Assembly: GCF_019711195.1 (NCBI RefSeq)
Contig: NZ_CP081299.1
Location: forward strand, 1,798,001-1,862,000
From: Dyadobacter sp. NIV53
Lineage (GTDB): Bacteria; Bacteroidota; Bacteroidia; Cytophagales; Spirosomataceae
Length of the DNA: 64,000 bases
Direction of reading: 5' to 3'
A model generated the notes under the pieces. The model did no database searches. It was not told the DNA's origin and saw nothing but the letters and a program-made list of their open reading frames with translations. The translations under genes and the position numbers were made by a program. The first letter of the stretch is position 1; each line of letters starts with the position of its first letter. This document shows positions 53,219 to 61,581 of this stretch, piece after piece.

Positions 53219-53890
53219 ATGAAAACTGACATTCAAATTCAACAAGATGTAATGGAACAAATTAAATGGCAATCTCTCCTTAATGCTGCCGAAATAGGCG
53301 TTTCGGTTAAAGACGGGATTGTTACGCTATCCGGCCACGTGGACACTTATGCAAAAAAGACAGCCGCGGAAAAAGCAGCAAAAAAAGTGAAAGGTGTAAA
53401 AGCCATCGCAGAGGAAATTTGTGTTGGAATTTCGACCTCTGATAAAAAAAATGATGGTGAAATTGCGGAAGCTGTGGCGAATGCGCTCAAATGGAACAGC
53501 GCCGTAAAAGATGAGAAGATTAAAATAAAGGTGGAAGATGGATTCGTAACGCTTACAGGCGAAGTGGAATGGGATATTGAAAGAACAAACGCAACAGATG
53601 CAATTAAAAATTTGACCGGTGTTGTCATGGTGTTCAATCTGGTTACGATAAAACCTAAGCCATTGGCAGAAAATGTCAGCCAGAAAATACAAGCTGCTTT
53701 TGCACGGCATGCTTCCATTGATGCTTCCAAAATCAAGGTCGAAATCGTGGGTAACAAAGCAATTTTGACAGGATATGTGAGGTCTTTCGTGGAAAGCGAA
53801 GATGCCGAAGCCGCCGCATGGGCAGCTCCTGGTGTAAATGCCGTAGAAAATAAACTCGAAATCGGAGAAGAGGAATTTGCATACAATTAA
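53219..53890 (+). CDS. Cytoplasmic protein with three BON domains
   Basis: A 223-residue paralogue of the protein at 25614-26285, with identical length and repeat order (ISVKDGIVTLSGH, IKVEDGFVTLTGE, VEIVGNKAILTGY). No signal peptide is present. The two genes share promoter architecture (TGA-N6-TCA dyad, -7 box 33 bp downstream) and both end in a hairpin terminator, so the duplication includes regulation or both were recruited to one regulon. Confidence 0.88.
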   Translation: MKTDIQIQQDVMEQIKWQSLLNAAEIGVSVKDGIVTLSGHVDTYAKKTAAEKAAKKVKGVKAIAEEICVGISTSDKKNDGEIAEAVANALKWNSAVKDEKIKIKVEDGFVTLTGEVEWDIERTNATDAIKNLTGVVMVFNLVTIKPKPLAENVSQKIQAAFARHASIDASKIKVEIVGNKAILTGYVRSFVESEDAEAAAWAAPGVNAVENKLEIGEEEFAYN

Positions 53891-53911
53891 GCGGTTATCG
53901 AATCATTGTAA

Positions 53912-53950
53912 CAAGAAGTTTGCTGCTCTGGCAAACTTCTTGCCGTTTTT
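53912..53950 (+). terminator. Rho-independent terminator after the BON gene
   Basis: CAAGAAGTTTGC and GCAAACTTCTTG form a perfect 12-bp stem with a seven-base loop, followed by CCGTTTTT. Confidence 0.88.
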
Positions 53951-53991
53951 GTGAAAGCAGTAAATAATAAATTCTTTAACTGTTCCGGATT

Positions 53992-54531
53992 ATGATAGTT
54001 ATCGTATCAGGATTGCCCGGATCGGGCAAGTCGTTTTTTGCGGAAAAACTCTCAAAAGCGCTGGGGGCTGAATATATAAGCAGTGACCGCATCCGGAAGG
54101 GCTTGAATGCGTCAGGTCTATACACGTTTTCGGATAAACTTGCCATATATCTCGCCATGGCTGAGAAAACCCGTAAAGCTGTAAAGGGAAATAGAACTGT
54201 CGTTGTGGATGCGACCTTTTACCACCATACCATGCGTGACTATTTCAAACAGCTTGCAGAGGAAGAAACTGTTCCAATATATTTCATCCTGGTCAAAACC
54301 ACCGAGCAGATTGCCAAAAAACGTTTGAGTGAACCCAGGGCAGATAGCGAAGCAGACTATGGTGTGTATGTGAGTATCAAAAATCAGTTTGAGAAGTATA
54401 CCTTCCCTCACCTGACCCTGTTTTCCACCAATGACAATATCGAAGAAATGCTAAGTAAGACAACCGAACAGCTCTCTAAACGCCATGAACGAAAAGCAGA
54501 TAAATCAATTGGCGACAGAAGGATTTTTTAG
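53992..54531 (+). CDS. P-loop kinase-like protein (AAA_33 type)
   Basis: A 179-residue ATP-binding protein with Walker A GLPGSGKS (residues 7-14) at the very start, ISSDRIRK after strand 2 and VVVDATFYHHTMRD, as in zeta-toxin/gluconokinase-like small kinases. In many bacteria this domain is the C-terminal half of a single protein with an aminoglycoside-phosphotransferase-like domain. Here it is separate, comes first, and overlaps the APH-like gene by 47 bp. The substrate is unknown. Confidence 0.87.
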   Translation: MIVIVSGLPGSGKSFFAEKLSKALGAEYISSDRIRKGLNASGLYTFSDKLAIYLAMAEKTRKAVKGNRTVVVDATFYHHTMRDYFKQLAEEETVPIYFILVKTTEQIAKKRLSEPRADSEADYGVYVSIKNQFEKYTFPHLTLFSTNDNIEEMLSKTTEQLSKRHERKADKSIGDRRIF

Positions 54532-55492
54532 CGGTAAACCATTAGAAGGGGCGCTGGAAGAAACACATATTTCCTGGGTGATCCTTAGCAAAAAATTCGT
54601 TTTTAAGATCAAAAAACCAGTTAATTTGTCCTTCCTGGATTTTTCTACACTTCCCAAAAGAAAAGAACTTTGTGAAAAAGAATTGCTCCTGAACAAACGA
54701 TTCTCGTCCATTTATTTGTCAGTCGTACCAATCCGTTGTGTGCATAATCGCTGGACAATTGGAGAAGGTGAAGGAGAAATAGTGGACTATGCCGTAATGA
54801 TGAAGCGGCTGGATCCCGCCAAAAGGATGGACAAGCTTCTCGTAAAAAACCGAATACCTGCATCTTCTGTTTCTGCGTTGGCCCGCAATGTTGCGCGTTT
54901 TCATCTAAGAGCCAGGGTAATCAAAGCTCCATTTATTTTAAATGAGGCCATCTCAACCTATAACGACATACTGAGCATCAGCAAATTTGTCCGGGATAAT
55001 TTGGGAGAAAATTATGTGCGTATCATTGAAAAAAGTATTGCATGGAGCGGAGAAATGCTTATTAAACTTAAAACCAGAATAGACGACAGAGTCTGCCTTG
55101 GATTCAAAAGAGACGTACATGGAGATCTGCATGCCGGAAATATATTCGCATATAAGCAGCCCATTGTCTTTGATTGTATCGAATTTAACGACTCGTACCG
55201 GCAAATAGACGTAATGAGCGAGATCGCATTTCTGTGTATGGATTTGGAAGCATATAACCGGAGAGATCTGGAACAAACATTTATCACAACGTACAAAAAA
55301 GCATTCGACTGTTTCACTGAACCGGAAGACGATGAGATTTTCAATTATTACAAATGTCTTCGTGCCAATATCAGGGCGAAAGTTCACGCGATCAATTGCG
55401 AACAGGCGGAAAATGAATTCGATCGCGAATTTCATTTGGGAAGAGTCAAAAGTTATTTGAGATTAATTGCAGAATACGCTGATATTGGATGA
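54485..55492 (+). CDS. Aminoglycoside phosphotransferase (APH)-like kinase
   Basis: A 335-residue protein of the APH/choline kinase fold. The catalytic loop is VHGDLHAGNIF (H-G-D-x-H-x-x-N) and the metal site VFDCIEFND. The N-terminal lobe has ISWVILSKKFVFKIKKPVNLSFLDF, matching the family fused to P-loop kinases (mycobacterial Rv2004c type, a DosR-regulon member). The start codon lies inside the preceding kinase gene, so translation is probably coupled. Aminoglycoside resistance is unlikely to be its role. Confidence 0.88.
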   Translation: MNEKQINQLATEGFFSGKPLEGALEETHISWVILSKKFVFKIKKPVNLSFLDFSTLPKRKELCEKELLLNKRFSSIYLSVVPIRCVHNRWTIGEGEGEIVDYAVMMKRLDPAKRMDKLLVKNRIPASSVSALARNVARFHLRARVIKAPFILNEAISTYNDILSISKFVRDNLGENYVRIIEKSIAWSGEMLIKLKTRIDDRVCLGFKRDVHGDLHAGNIFAYKQPIVFDCIEFNDSYRQIDVMSEIAFLCMDLEAYNRRDLEQTFITTYKKAFDCFTEPEDDEIFNYYKCLRANIRAKVHAINCEQAENEFDREFHLGRVKSYLRLIAEYADIG

Positions 55493-55511
55493 GCGGGATC
55501 AGTTTTTTAGA

Positions 55512-55523
55512 TGACTTTAATCA
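55512..55523 (+). promoter_or_regulatory. Crp/Fnr-type dyad TGACTTTAATCA ahead of the PAS kinase
   Basis: Matches TGAC-N4-ATCA. TAACTTGA (55547-55554), a -7-like box with mismatches, is centred exactly 33 bp downstream. The kinase start at 55667 is about 150 bp away, so a long leader would be present. Confidence 0.5.
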
Positions 55524-55666
55524 GATCTAAAAATTCTAAATCTTTCTAACTTGACAGAGCGTACAATAACATTTCAAAACCCTCCAAATAATCATGACAA
55601 GCTTTTTAATGGTAAGGATGCTAAAAGACTCTTGTAAAATTCACACCATTTACCAAAAACAAATGT

Positions 55667-56752
55667 ATGTCTCCTTACCCAAACAGCAGAAGAATAGAAT
55701 TCCTTGCCACTTTGGTGACAGATCATATAACAGCCATGATCGCCTATTGGGATCAGGACCTGATTTGCCGGTTCGCCAACGCCTCCTATCTGAAATGGTT
55801 TGGGAAAAGAAGTGAAGATATGGTCGACAAAATAACACTGAGGGAGTTACTAGGGCCATTATACGAAAAAAATCTTCCATACATAGAGGGTGCACTACGT
55901 GGTGATGCACAAACTTTTGAACGGGAGATCCCCTTGCCCACGGGCGAACTCAGGTATTCGCTGGCCAACTATTTCCCTGACATTGAAGACGGAAAAGTCA
56001 TGGGTTTCTTTGCTCATGTGGCCGATGTGCACGAAATGAAACTTCTTGAAAAAGAGCTGACCAGATCCAATCAGGTAATTACAGAGCAAAACAAACAGCT
56101 CAAAAATTTTGCTAACATCGTTTCGCACAATCTTAGGTCCTACTCCGGAAACCTGGACTCGCTGCTCCAGCTGCTGGATTTGGTTGAAACAGAGGATGAG
56201 AAAGCAATTATCCTCAATTATCTTCGCGATCTATCCAGAGGCTTCTCTGCTACTGTAAATCACCTTACGGAAATTGTGAATTTTCAAAACCAGCAGGAGA
56301 GACATCATGTAAGTTGTAATTTACTGCAGTTCGTTAACGAAACAATTACCATACTTAAACTTCAAATTGACAGTTGTAGCGCGATTATTCGGGTTAAAGT
56401 AGAATCCAAATTAGTTCTTACGACAAATCCGGCATACCTGGAAAGCATTCTGCATAACCTGATTACAAACGCGTTAAAATATCGACATCCGCAACGGCGG
56501 CCGGACATTACAATTCAAGCCTGGAAAACGGACGACGGTATCGTGCTGGACATCCGTGACAATGGTTTAGGGATTGATTTGAATAAACATGGGAAATCAC
56601 TTTTTGGTATGAATCAAACATTTCATGGAAATGCTGATGCCCATGGTATTGGATTGTATATTACCAAATATCAGGTTGACTCTCTTGGTGGGGCAATTGT
56701 CGTGGAAAGTGAAGTAGACTTGGGAAGTACTTTTCGTGTAACCTTTAATTAA
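55667..56752 (+). CDS. PAS-domain sensor histidine kinase
   Basis: A 361-residue cytoplasmic kinase. A PAS fold (residues ~10-125; AMIAYWDQDLICRFANASYLKWFG) is followed by a coiled-coil and a HisKA-type region with His in FANIVSHNLRSYSGNL. The HATPase has N-box NLITNALKYRHP, G1 DNGLGID and G2 HGIGLYI. There is no adjacent response regulator, so it is an orphan; it may phosphorylate the receiver-Crp protein. PAS ligand (flavin, heme or none) cannot be told. Confidence 0.9.
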   Translation: MSPYPNSRRIEFLATLVTDHITAMIAYWDQDLICRFANASYLKWFGKRSEDMVDKITLRELLGPLYEKNLPYIEGALRGDAQTFEREIPLPTGELRYSLANYFPDIEDGKVMGFFAHVADVHEMKLLEKELTRSNQVITEQNKQLKNFANIVSHNLRSYSGNLDSLLQLLDLVETEDEKAIILNYLRDLSRGFSATVNHLTEIVNFQNQQERHHVSCNLLQFVNETITILKLQIDSCSAIIRVKVESKLVLTTNPAYLESILHNLITNALKYRHPQRRPDITIQAWKTDDGIVLDIRDNGLGIDLNKHGKSLFGMNQTFHGNADAHGIGLYITKYQVDSLGGAIVVESEVDLGSTFRVTFN

Positions 56753-56807
56753 AAGCCGGGCTTACGTTTGTGTTAACCTCAAAAAAGCGACGCGTGTTGT
56801 AACATCA

Positions 56808-56819
56808 TGACATTTCTCA
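56808..56819 (+). promoter_or_regulatory. Possible Crp/Fnr-type site TGACATTTCTCA
   Basis: Same 12-mer as at 52938. It is centred about 151 bp before the ATG at 56965, with a poor -7 match at 33 bp. It could regulate the export operon, but evidence is weaker than for the strict dyads. Confidence 0.3.
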
Positions 56820-56964
56820 TATTATTTTGGCTACAACAATCATAGATTCCTGAAAATCAAGCCGCTAAATTTATAAAGAAATAAAACCGGCAGTAATTCA
56901 GACATTTTGATGGGTCGGTATATTTCAGTTTGAGGCTGTAAACCATAACGACATCCGAAAGATT

Positions 56965-57852
56965 ATGAAAACCATCCATGAGCCACTGGCGCCTAAAAAA
57001 GAACTCCCTGCAAAGTCACAGCAACACTCTTCGATCATCGCTACCATTTTGTTGCTGATTATTATTGTAGCTGTCACTGCCCCTCTGACCGGCGAATTTT
57101 TTCTATCTGCTCAATTTAAAGACGAAGTTCGCCGGCTGTATTTAAACCGTGAAAAAGTATCCGCAAAGCGATTTTCGTACCAGCAGCTGGATGGGTTACC
57201 GGTGCCTGTACAAAAATACTTTAAACATGTTTTGCCAGAAGGGCAGCCAGCGATACAATCGGTTAGGATGCTCCAAAAAGGACAGTTCAAAACAGGCTTA
57301 AAAAAGGACTGGATCAATATTGACGGGGAACAATATGTAACCACCCAAAAACCAGGATTCGTCTGGAAAGGGAAAACGTATATGTTTTCAGCCAGGGATA
57401 TGTATCTGAATGGTAAGGGAAAACTTGTTGTGGATCTTTTCAGTATTTACAGGTTGCAAAAAGGTGAAGGCCCAAAATATGATGAAGGAGAACTGCTTCG
57501 CTGGCTGGGTGAAAGTGTAGTATATCCAACCAACTTACTTCCCGGCGACAATCTGCTTTGGTTTCCCATCGATGACAAATCTGCACAGCTAATCTACTAT
57601 TACAAAGGCATTTCGCTTTCTTACAATGTTTTTTTTAACAATAAATATGAAATTGAGCGGATGGAAACGCAGCGCTATATGGGTGATACGAATAAGGAAA
57701 AGTGGGTTAACAAACTGTCTAACTACCAGTTGCGAAATGGAATTCTGATACCTATCGACCTGGAAGCGGGATGGCAGTTGAAGGAAGGTTATTTCCCTTA
57801 TGCCAAGTTTCAAATTACAAATATTGAGTACAATAAATTCGAGATGTTCTGA
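56965..57852 (+). CDS. DUF6544-like membrane-anchored protein
   Basis: A 295-residue protein with one N-terminal transmembrane helix (IIATILLLIIIVAVTAPLTG) and a large beta-rich extracytoplasmic part (LPVPVQKYFKHVLPEGQP, later NLLPGDNLLWFPIDD and GILIPIDLEAGW). This matches a DUF6544-type pattern whose function is unknown. Its stop overlaps the start of the adaptor gene, so it belongs to the ABC export operon. Confidence 0.72.
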   Translation: MKTIHEPLAPKKELPAKSQQHSSIIATILLLIIIVAVTAPLTGEFFLSAQFKDEVRRLYLNREKVSAKRFSYQQLDGLPVPVQKYFKHVLPEGQPAIQSVRMLQKGQFKTGLKKDWINIDGEQYVTTQKPGFVWKGKTYMFSARDMYLNGKGKLVVDLFSIYRLQKGEGPKYDEGELLRWLGESVVYPTNLLPGDNLLWFPIDDKSAQLIYYYKGISLSYNVFFNNKYEIERMETQRYMGDTNKEKWVNKLSNYQLRNGILIPIDLEAGWQLKEGYFPYAKFQITNIEYNKFEMF

Positions 57853-58934
57853 TGTTGACAAGACTAGTCGCCTTTATTATTCTTACCGGGTCATGCGTTT
57901 CGTGTCGCAAAACTGAGGAAACAACCCGGCCAATAACAGGAATGATAACCGAGTCTGTGTACGCTTCGGGCGTTATAAAAGGTGAGAACCAGTATCAGGT
58001 GTATTCGACGGTAAACGGACTTGTGGACAAAGTTCTGGTCTCTGAGGGAGATTTGGTAAAAAAGGGAACTCCCGTTATCCAGCTTGTGAGCAGTATAGCA
58101 AGAATGAACGCGGAAAATGCGGGCATTACTGCCACCTATTCTTCGGTTTCTTCAAATGCCGAACGGCTTAACGAGCTTGAAAACAACATTTCGTTTGCCC
58201 GGCTAAAATTAGAAAACGACGCTTCGCTTCTCGAAAGACAGAAAAATCTTTGGGCACAAAAAATAGGCACACGTATTGCGTTTGAACAACGTGAGCTTGA
58301 ATACCGCAACTCGTTGAATGCTTATGAAACGGCAAAACTACGACACGCCGAAACGCTGAAGCAACTGCGCTTTCAGGAACAGCAGTCCCGAAAGAATCTC
58401 CAGATCGTTCAGACGTCTGCCAATGACTATATTATTAAAAGTGAGGGAGACGGCCAAGTCTACGACATTCTGAAAAAAGCGGGAGAAATGGTGACGCCTC
58501 AGACGGCAGTTGCCATAATAGGCGATGCAGACAGATTTCTGATAGAACTGCAAATAGACGAGTACGACATCGCCAAGGTGAAAACCGGACAAAAAATCAT
58601 GGTTAATATGGATAGTTATCGTGGCAAAACATTTGAAGCGAAAGTCACCAGGATTATACCGTATATGAACGAACGTTCGAAGTCCTTTACTATCGAAGCC
58701 GTGTTTGTGAAAGCGCCACCAACCCTTTATGCAAATCTGACTTGCGAAGCAAATATTGTTATAAGCCAAAAGGACAAGGCGCTCACCATTCCAAGAGATT
58801 ACCTGCTGGACGGCGATTATGTGCTTTTGCAAAAGGATAAAAAACAAAAGGTATCGACCGGATTAATGGACTACAAACGCGTTGAAATTCTGGGAGGTTT
58901 AAAAGGGAACGAAAATTTGATAAAACCGCAATGA
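57852..58934 (+). CDS. Periplasmic adaptor (HlyD/RND-MFP type) of an ABC exporter
   Basis: A 360-residue membrane-fusion protein. A lipobox-like LTGSCVSC near the N-terminus suggests a lipid anchor. A biotinyl-lipoyl half (NGLVDKVLVSEGDLVKKGTPV), a long coiled coil (~80-180) and a beta-barrel (GDADRFLIELQIDEYDIAKV) follow. It links inner-membrane transporter and outer-membrane channel. Start and stop overlap its neighbours by one to four bases. Confidence 0.9.
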   Translation: MLTRLVAFIILTGSCVSCRKTEETTRPITGMITESVYASGVIKGENQYQVYSTVNGLVDKVLVSEGDLVKKGTPVIQLVSSIARMNAENAGITATYSSVSSNAERLNELENNISFARLKLENDASLLERQKNLWAQKIGTRIAFEQRELEYRNSLNAYETAKLRHAETLKQLRFQEQQSRKNLQIVQTSANDYIIKSEGDGQVYDILKKAGEMVTPQTAVAIIGDADRFLIELQIDEYDIAKVKTGQKIMVNMDSYRGKTFEAKVTRIIPYMNERSKSFTIEAVFVKAPPTLYANLTCEANIVISQKDKALTIPRDYLLDGDYVLLQKDKKQKVSTGLMDYKRVEILGGLKGNENLIKPQ

Positions 58935-60190
58935 CAGCCAAACTGGTATTTGAGATTTCTCGGGCTTTGCTCATCGCCAGGTGGAAACAAACGCTCGTTG
59001 CAGCGGTGGGAGTTACATTCAGCATTGCCATGTTCATTTCTTTGCTGGGTTTTATGACAGGGCTTAATGTACTGCTTGACGGACTGATATTAAACAGAGT
59101 ACCTCATATCCGGCTATACAATGCCATCAGGCCCAATCCAGAACAACCTGTTATGCGTGACGACGCCTACAAAAATGCCTATCATTTTATCAGCTCTGTT
59201 AAAGCAGTGAACGGCAGGCAGGAAATCCGCAACAGCACCGCCATCATTGACTATCTTAAAAGTAACAACAACGTTATCGGTGTTACACCACGAATAACAA
59301 CGCAGGTCTTTTTCAATGATGGAAATATTGATCTGAACGGAATGGTACAAGGCATTGATCCCGAGCAAGAAAACAGACTTTTTCACTTTGATGACTACAT
59401 CATTGCAGGTAGCGGATCGGATCTTGCCAAAATTCCTAACAGCATCATTTTGGGCAAAACGCTCGCAGACCTTCTACTAGCCGATGTAGGGGAAGTGATC
59501 CAGCTAACGACAACGAAAGGTGAGATTTTCCAGCTGAAAGTGGTCGGTCTGTTTCAATCGGGAATTCAGGAATATGATAAAGTCCAAAGTTACGCTTCAA
59601 TCAGTTTGGTGCAGAAACTGCTGGGAAAAACGGGTAGCTATGTTACAGATATACAGATCAAACTGACAAACATCAGTGACGCTCCGGCTACGGCCAAAAG
59701 CTATGCAAGAATTTTCAATACAGATGCAGAAGACATTCAGACCGCCAATGCGCAATTCGAAACAGGCAGCTTCATCCGGACCTTAATTTCCTACGCGGTC
59801 GGCATCACGGTCCTGATAGTGGCCGGATTCGGCATTTACAATATTCTCAACATGATGATCTATGAAAAAATGGACACCATCGCGATACTCAAAGCGACTG
59901 GTTTCTCAGGAAAAGACGTTCAAAAAATATTCCTGCTCATTGCACTTGTCATCGGGTTTTTCGGCGGAATTGTGGGATTACTGCTGGGTTTCGGACTTTC
60001 ACTGATCATCGATCAGATCCCTTTTGTAACCCCTTCCCTACCCACCATTACCACTTATCCGGTTAACTACGATCCATGGTTTTACGGCATCGGGATTGCT
60101 TTTTCATTGGTTACCACTTTTATGGCAGGCTGGTTCCCGTCAAGGAAAGCCAGTAAAGTGGATCCGGTCGCTATTATCAGAGGGAAATAA
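58931..60190 (+). CDS. ABC transporter permease, MacB/FtsX type
   Basis: A 419-residue inner-membrane protein with a first helix near the N-terminus, a large periplasmic MacB-like core domain (~50-270) and three C-terminal helices with the FtsX signature (YNILNMMIYEKMDTIAILKATGFSGKD). With the adaptor and ATPase it forms a MacAB-like complex that pushes substrates out from the periplasm. Its ATG overlaps the adaptor stop and its stop overlaps the ATPase start. Confidence 0.9.
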   Translation: MTAKLVFEISRALLIARWKQTLVAAVGVTFSIAMFISLLGFMTGLNVLLDGLILNRVPHIRLYNAIRPNPEQPVMRDDAYKNAYHFISSVKAVNGRQEIRNSTAIIDYLKSNNNVIGVTPRITTQVFFNDGNIDLNGMVQGIDPEQENRLFHFDDYIIAGSGSDLAKIPNSIILGKTLADLLLADVGEVIQLTTTKGEIFQLKVVGLFQSGIQEYDKVQSYASISLVQKLLGKTGSYVTDIQIKLTNISDAPATAKSYARIFNTDAEDIQTANAQFETGSFIRTLISYAVGITVLIVAGFGIYNILNMMIYEKMDTIAILKATGFSGKDVQKIFLLIALVIGFFGGIVGLLLGFGLSLIIDQIPFVTPSLPTITTYPVNYDPWFYGIGIAFSLVTTFMAGWFPSRKASKVDPVAIIRGK

Positions 60191-60897
60191 TGGGAAAGAT
60201 CATTCTCGAGGCGCGACATATCAACAAGGATTTCAACGATCCGATACGTGTGCGGATTCTTTCCGACATCAGCTTTTCGATCACAGAAGGCGAGTTCGTT
60301 TCAGTTACGGGAAAATCGGGTTGCGGTAAATCGACCTTGCTCTATATTCTTTCAACAATGGATACCGATTACGAAGGGGAACTTTGGATTGACGGTGAAT
60401 CCATGACAAGTAGAAAAGAGGAACAGCTCGCCAGGATACGGAATGAAAAAATTGGTTTCGTTTTCCAGTTTCATTATTTGTTAAAAGAATTTACGGTGCT
60501 GCAAAATGTGATGTTACCGGGTTTGAAGCTTAACAAATTCTCTGCCATTCAAATAGAACATCATGCGATGGACAAGTTAAAAATGCTTGGAATCGGGCAC
60601 CTTGCACTGAAAAATGCCAATCAGATATCGGGCGGGGAAAAGCAGCGTGTTGCCATTGCGAGAGCATTAATAAATGACCCAATGATGATCATGGGCGACG
60701 AACCGACTGGAAATCTCGATAAAAAGAACAGTGAAATCGTGTTCGATACTTTCAAAAGACTGGCCGAAGAGTTCAACCAAACCATGCTTATTGTAACGCA
60801 CGACGTAAATTTTGCCCAAAAAACGCACCGGAATATCGAAATGGAGGACGGCAGGATTATTCAGGATAAGCAGCTGGAAAAACTTTTAAAAGATTAA
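60190..60897 (+). CDS. ABC transporter ATP-binding protein, LolD/MacB type
   Basis: A 235-residue ATPase. Walker A GKSGCGKST (~41), Q-loop FVFQFHYLL, signature ISGGEKQRVAIARAL, Walker B MIMGDEPTGNLD and the H-loop THD are all intact. It drives the permease encoded just upstream. The genes 56965-60897 overlap end to end, so they form one operon. Confidence 0.93.
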   Translation: MGKIILEARHINKDFNDPIRVRILSDISFSITEGEFVSVTGKSGCGKSTLLYILSTMDTDYEGELWIDGESMTSRKEEQLARIRNEKIGFVFQFHYLLKEFTVLQNVMLPGLKLNKFSAIQIEHHAMDKLKMLGIGHLALKNANQISGGEKQRVAIARALINDPMMIMGDEPTGNLDKKNSEIVFDTFKRLAEEFNQTMLIVTHDVNFAQKTHRNIEMEDGRIIQDKQLEKLLKD

Positions 60898-60901
60898 GGA
60901 A

Positions 60902-61474
60902 ATGAAAATATACATTCTTCTTGCGCATCCCGATAAGGAAAGCTTTAACGGTCAAATCGCAGACAGCTATTTACAGCAAGCGCTCAAAAAAGGGCATGAC
61001 GTAAGGATTCAGAGACTGGGAGATATGCAATTCGATCCCATACTTTGGAAGGGATACAAAGTTCCGCAAGATTTAGAACCGGATCTGGTGCTTGCCCAGG
61101 AAAATATACTTTGGTGTCAGAAATGGGTCATCATATATCCGATGTGGTGGGGATCTGTTCCCGCACTATTTAAGGGCTTTCTGGATCGCACGCTCAGTTC
61201 CGGATTTGCTTTTAAGTACCACGAAAATGATCCGTTTTGGGACAAACTGCTAAAAGGCAGAGCAGGCGAACTTATCGTAACGTCGGATTCGCCCTGGTGG
61301 TGGATTTGGCTGCAATACCGCAATAGCGATATCAATTCCATTAAGCGCGCGACGCTGCAATTTTGTGGCATTACGCCAGTCAAGACCACACGAATACCAA
61401 ACATCCGTTTTTTGAAAGACGCCGACCGTCAAAAAATGCTGGCCAAAATCATTAGTGCTATTCCGTCTGCTTGA
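60902..61474 (+). CDS. NAD(P)H:quinone oxidoreductase, flavodoxin-like (KefF/MdaB type)
   Basis: A 190-residue FMN/FAD-dependent reductase of the Flavodoxin_2 family. It shows ILLAHPDKESFNGQIADSYL, the WVIIYPMWWGSVPALFKGFLDRTL block and FCGITPVKTTRI. Such enzymes reduce quinones or electrophiles by two electrons. It follows the ABC ATPase by four bases and is the last gene of the export operon, which suggests that the exporter handles redox-active or electrophilic compounds. Confidence 0.9.
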   Translation: MKIYILLAHPDKESFNGQIADSYLQQALKKGHDVRIQRLGDMQFDPILWKGYKVPQDLEPDLVLAQENILWCQKWVIIYPMWWGSVPALFKGFLDRTLSSGFAFKYHENDPFWDKLLKGRAGELIVTSDSPWWWIWLQYRNSDINSIKRATLQFCGITPVKTTRIPNIRFLKDADRQKMLAKIISAIPSA

Positions 61475-61477
61475 ATC

Positions 61478-61489
61478 TGATCAGAATCA
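61478..61489 (+). promoter_or_regulatory. Crp/Fnr-type dyad TGATCAGAATCA ahead of the Hsp20 gene
   Basis: Matches TGAT-N4-ATCA and is centred 98 bp before the ATG at 61582. A TAATTTTA element (about 61536) lies about 56 bp downstream, not 33, so binding would be nearer -62 than -41 if that box is used. Confidence 0.5.
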
Positions 61490-61581
61490 TTCAGGATTAT
61501 GCGTGGCATCATTCCCGGAGAGTCGTTCACCGGCTAATTTTAGAATGTTAAAAATTAATCTTTCACCTAAACAACAACGCT

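Noticed and set aside
53347..53886. 179-codon Ser/Ala-rich frame antisense to the BON gene
   Set aside because: Shadow of the repeated BON coding sequence.
55594..55815. 73-codon frame ahead of the PAS kinase
   Set aside because: Overlaps the kinase start in another frame and has no recognisable domain.
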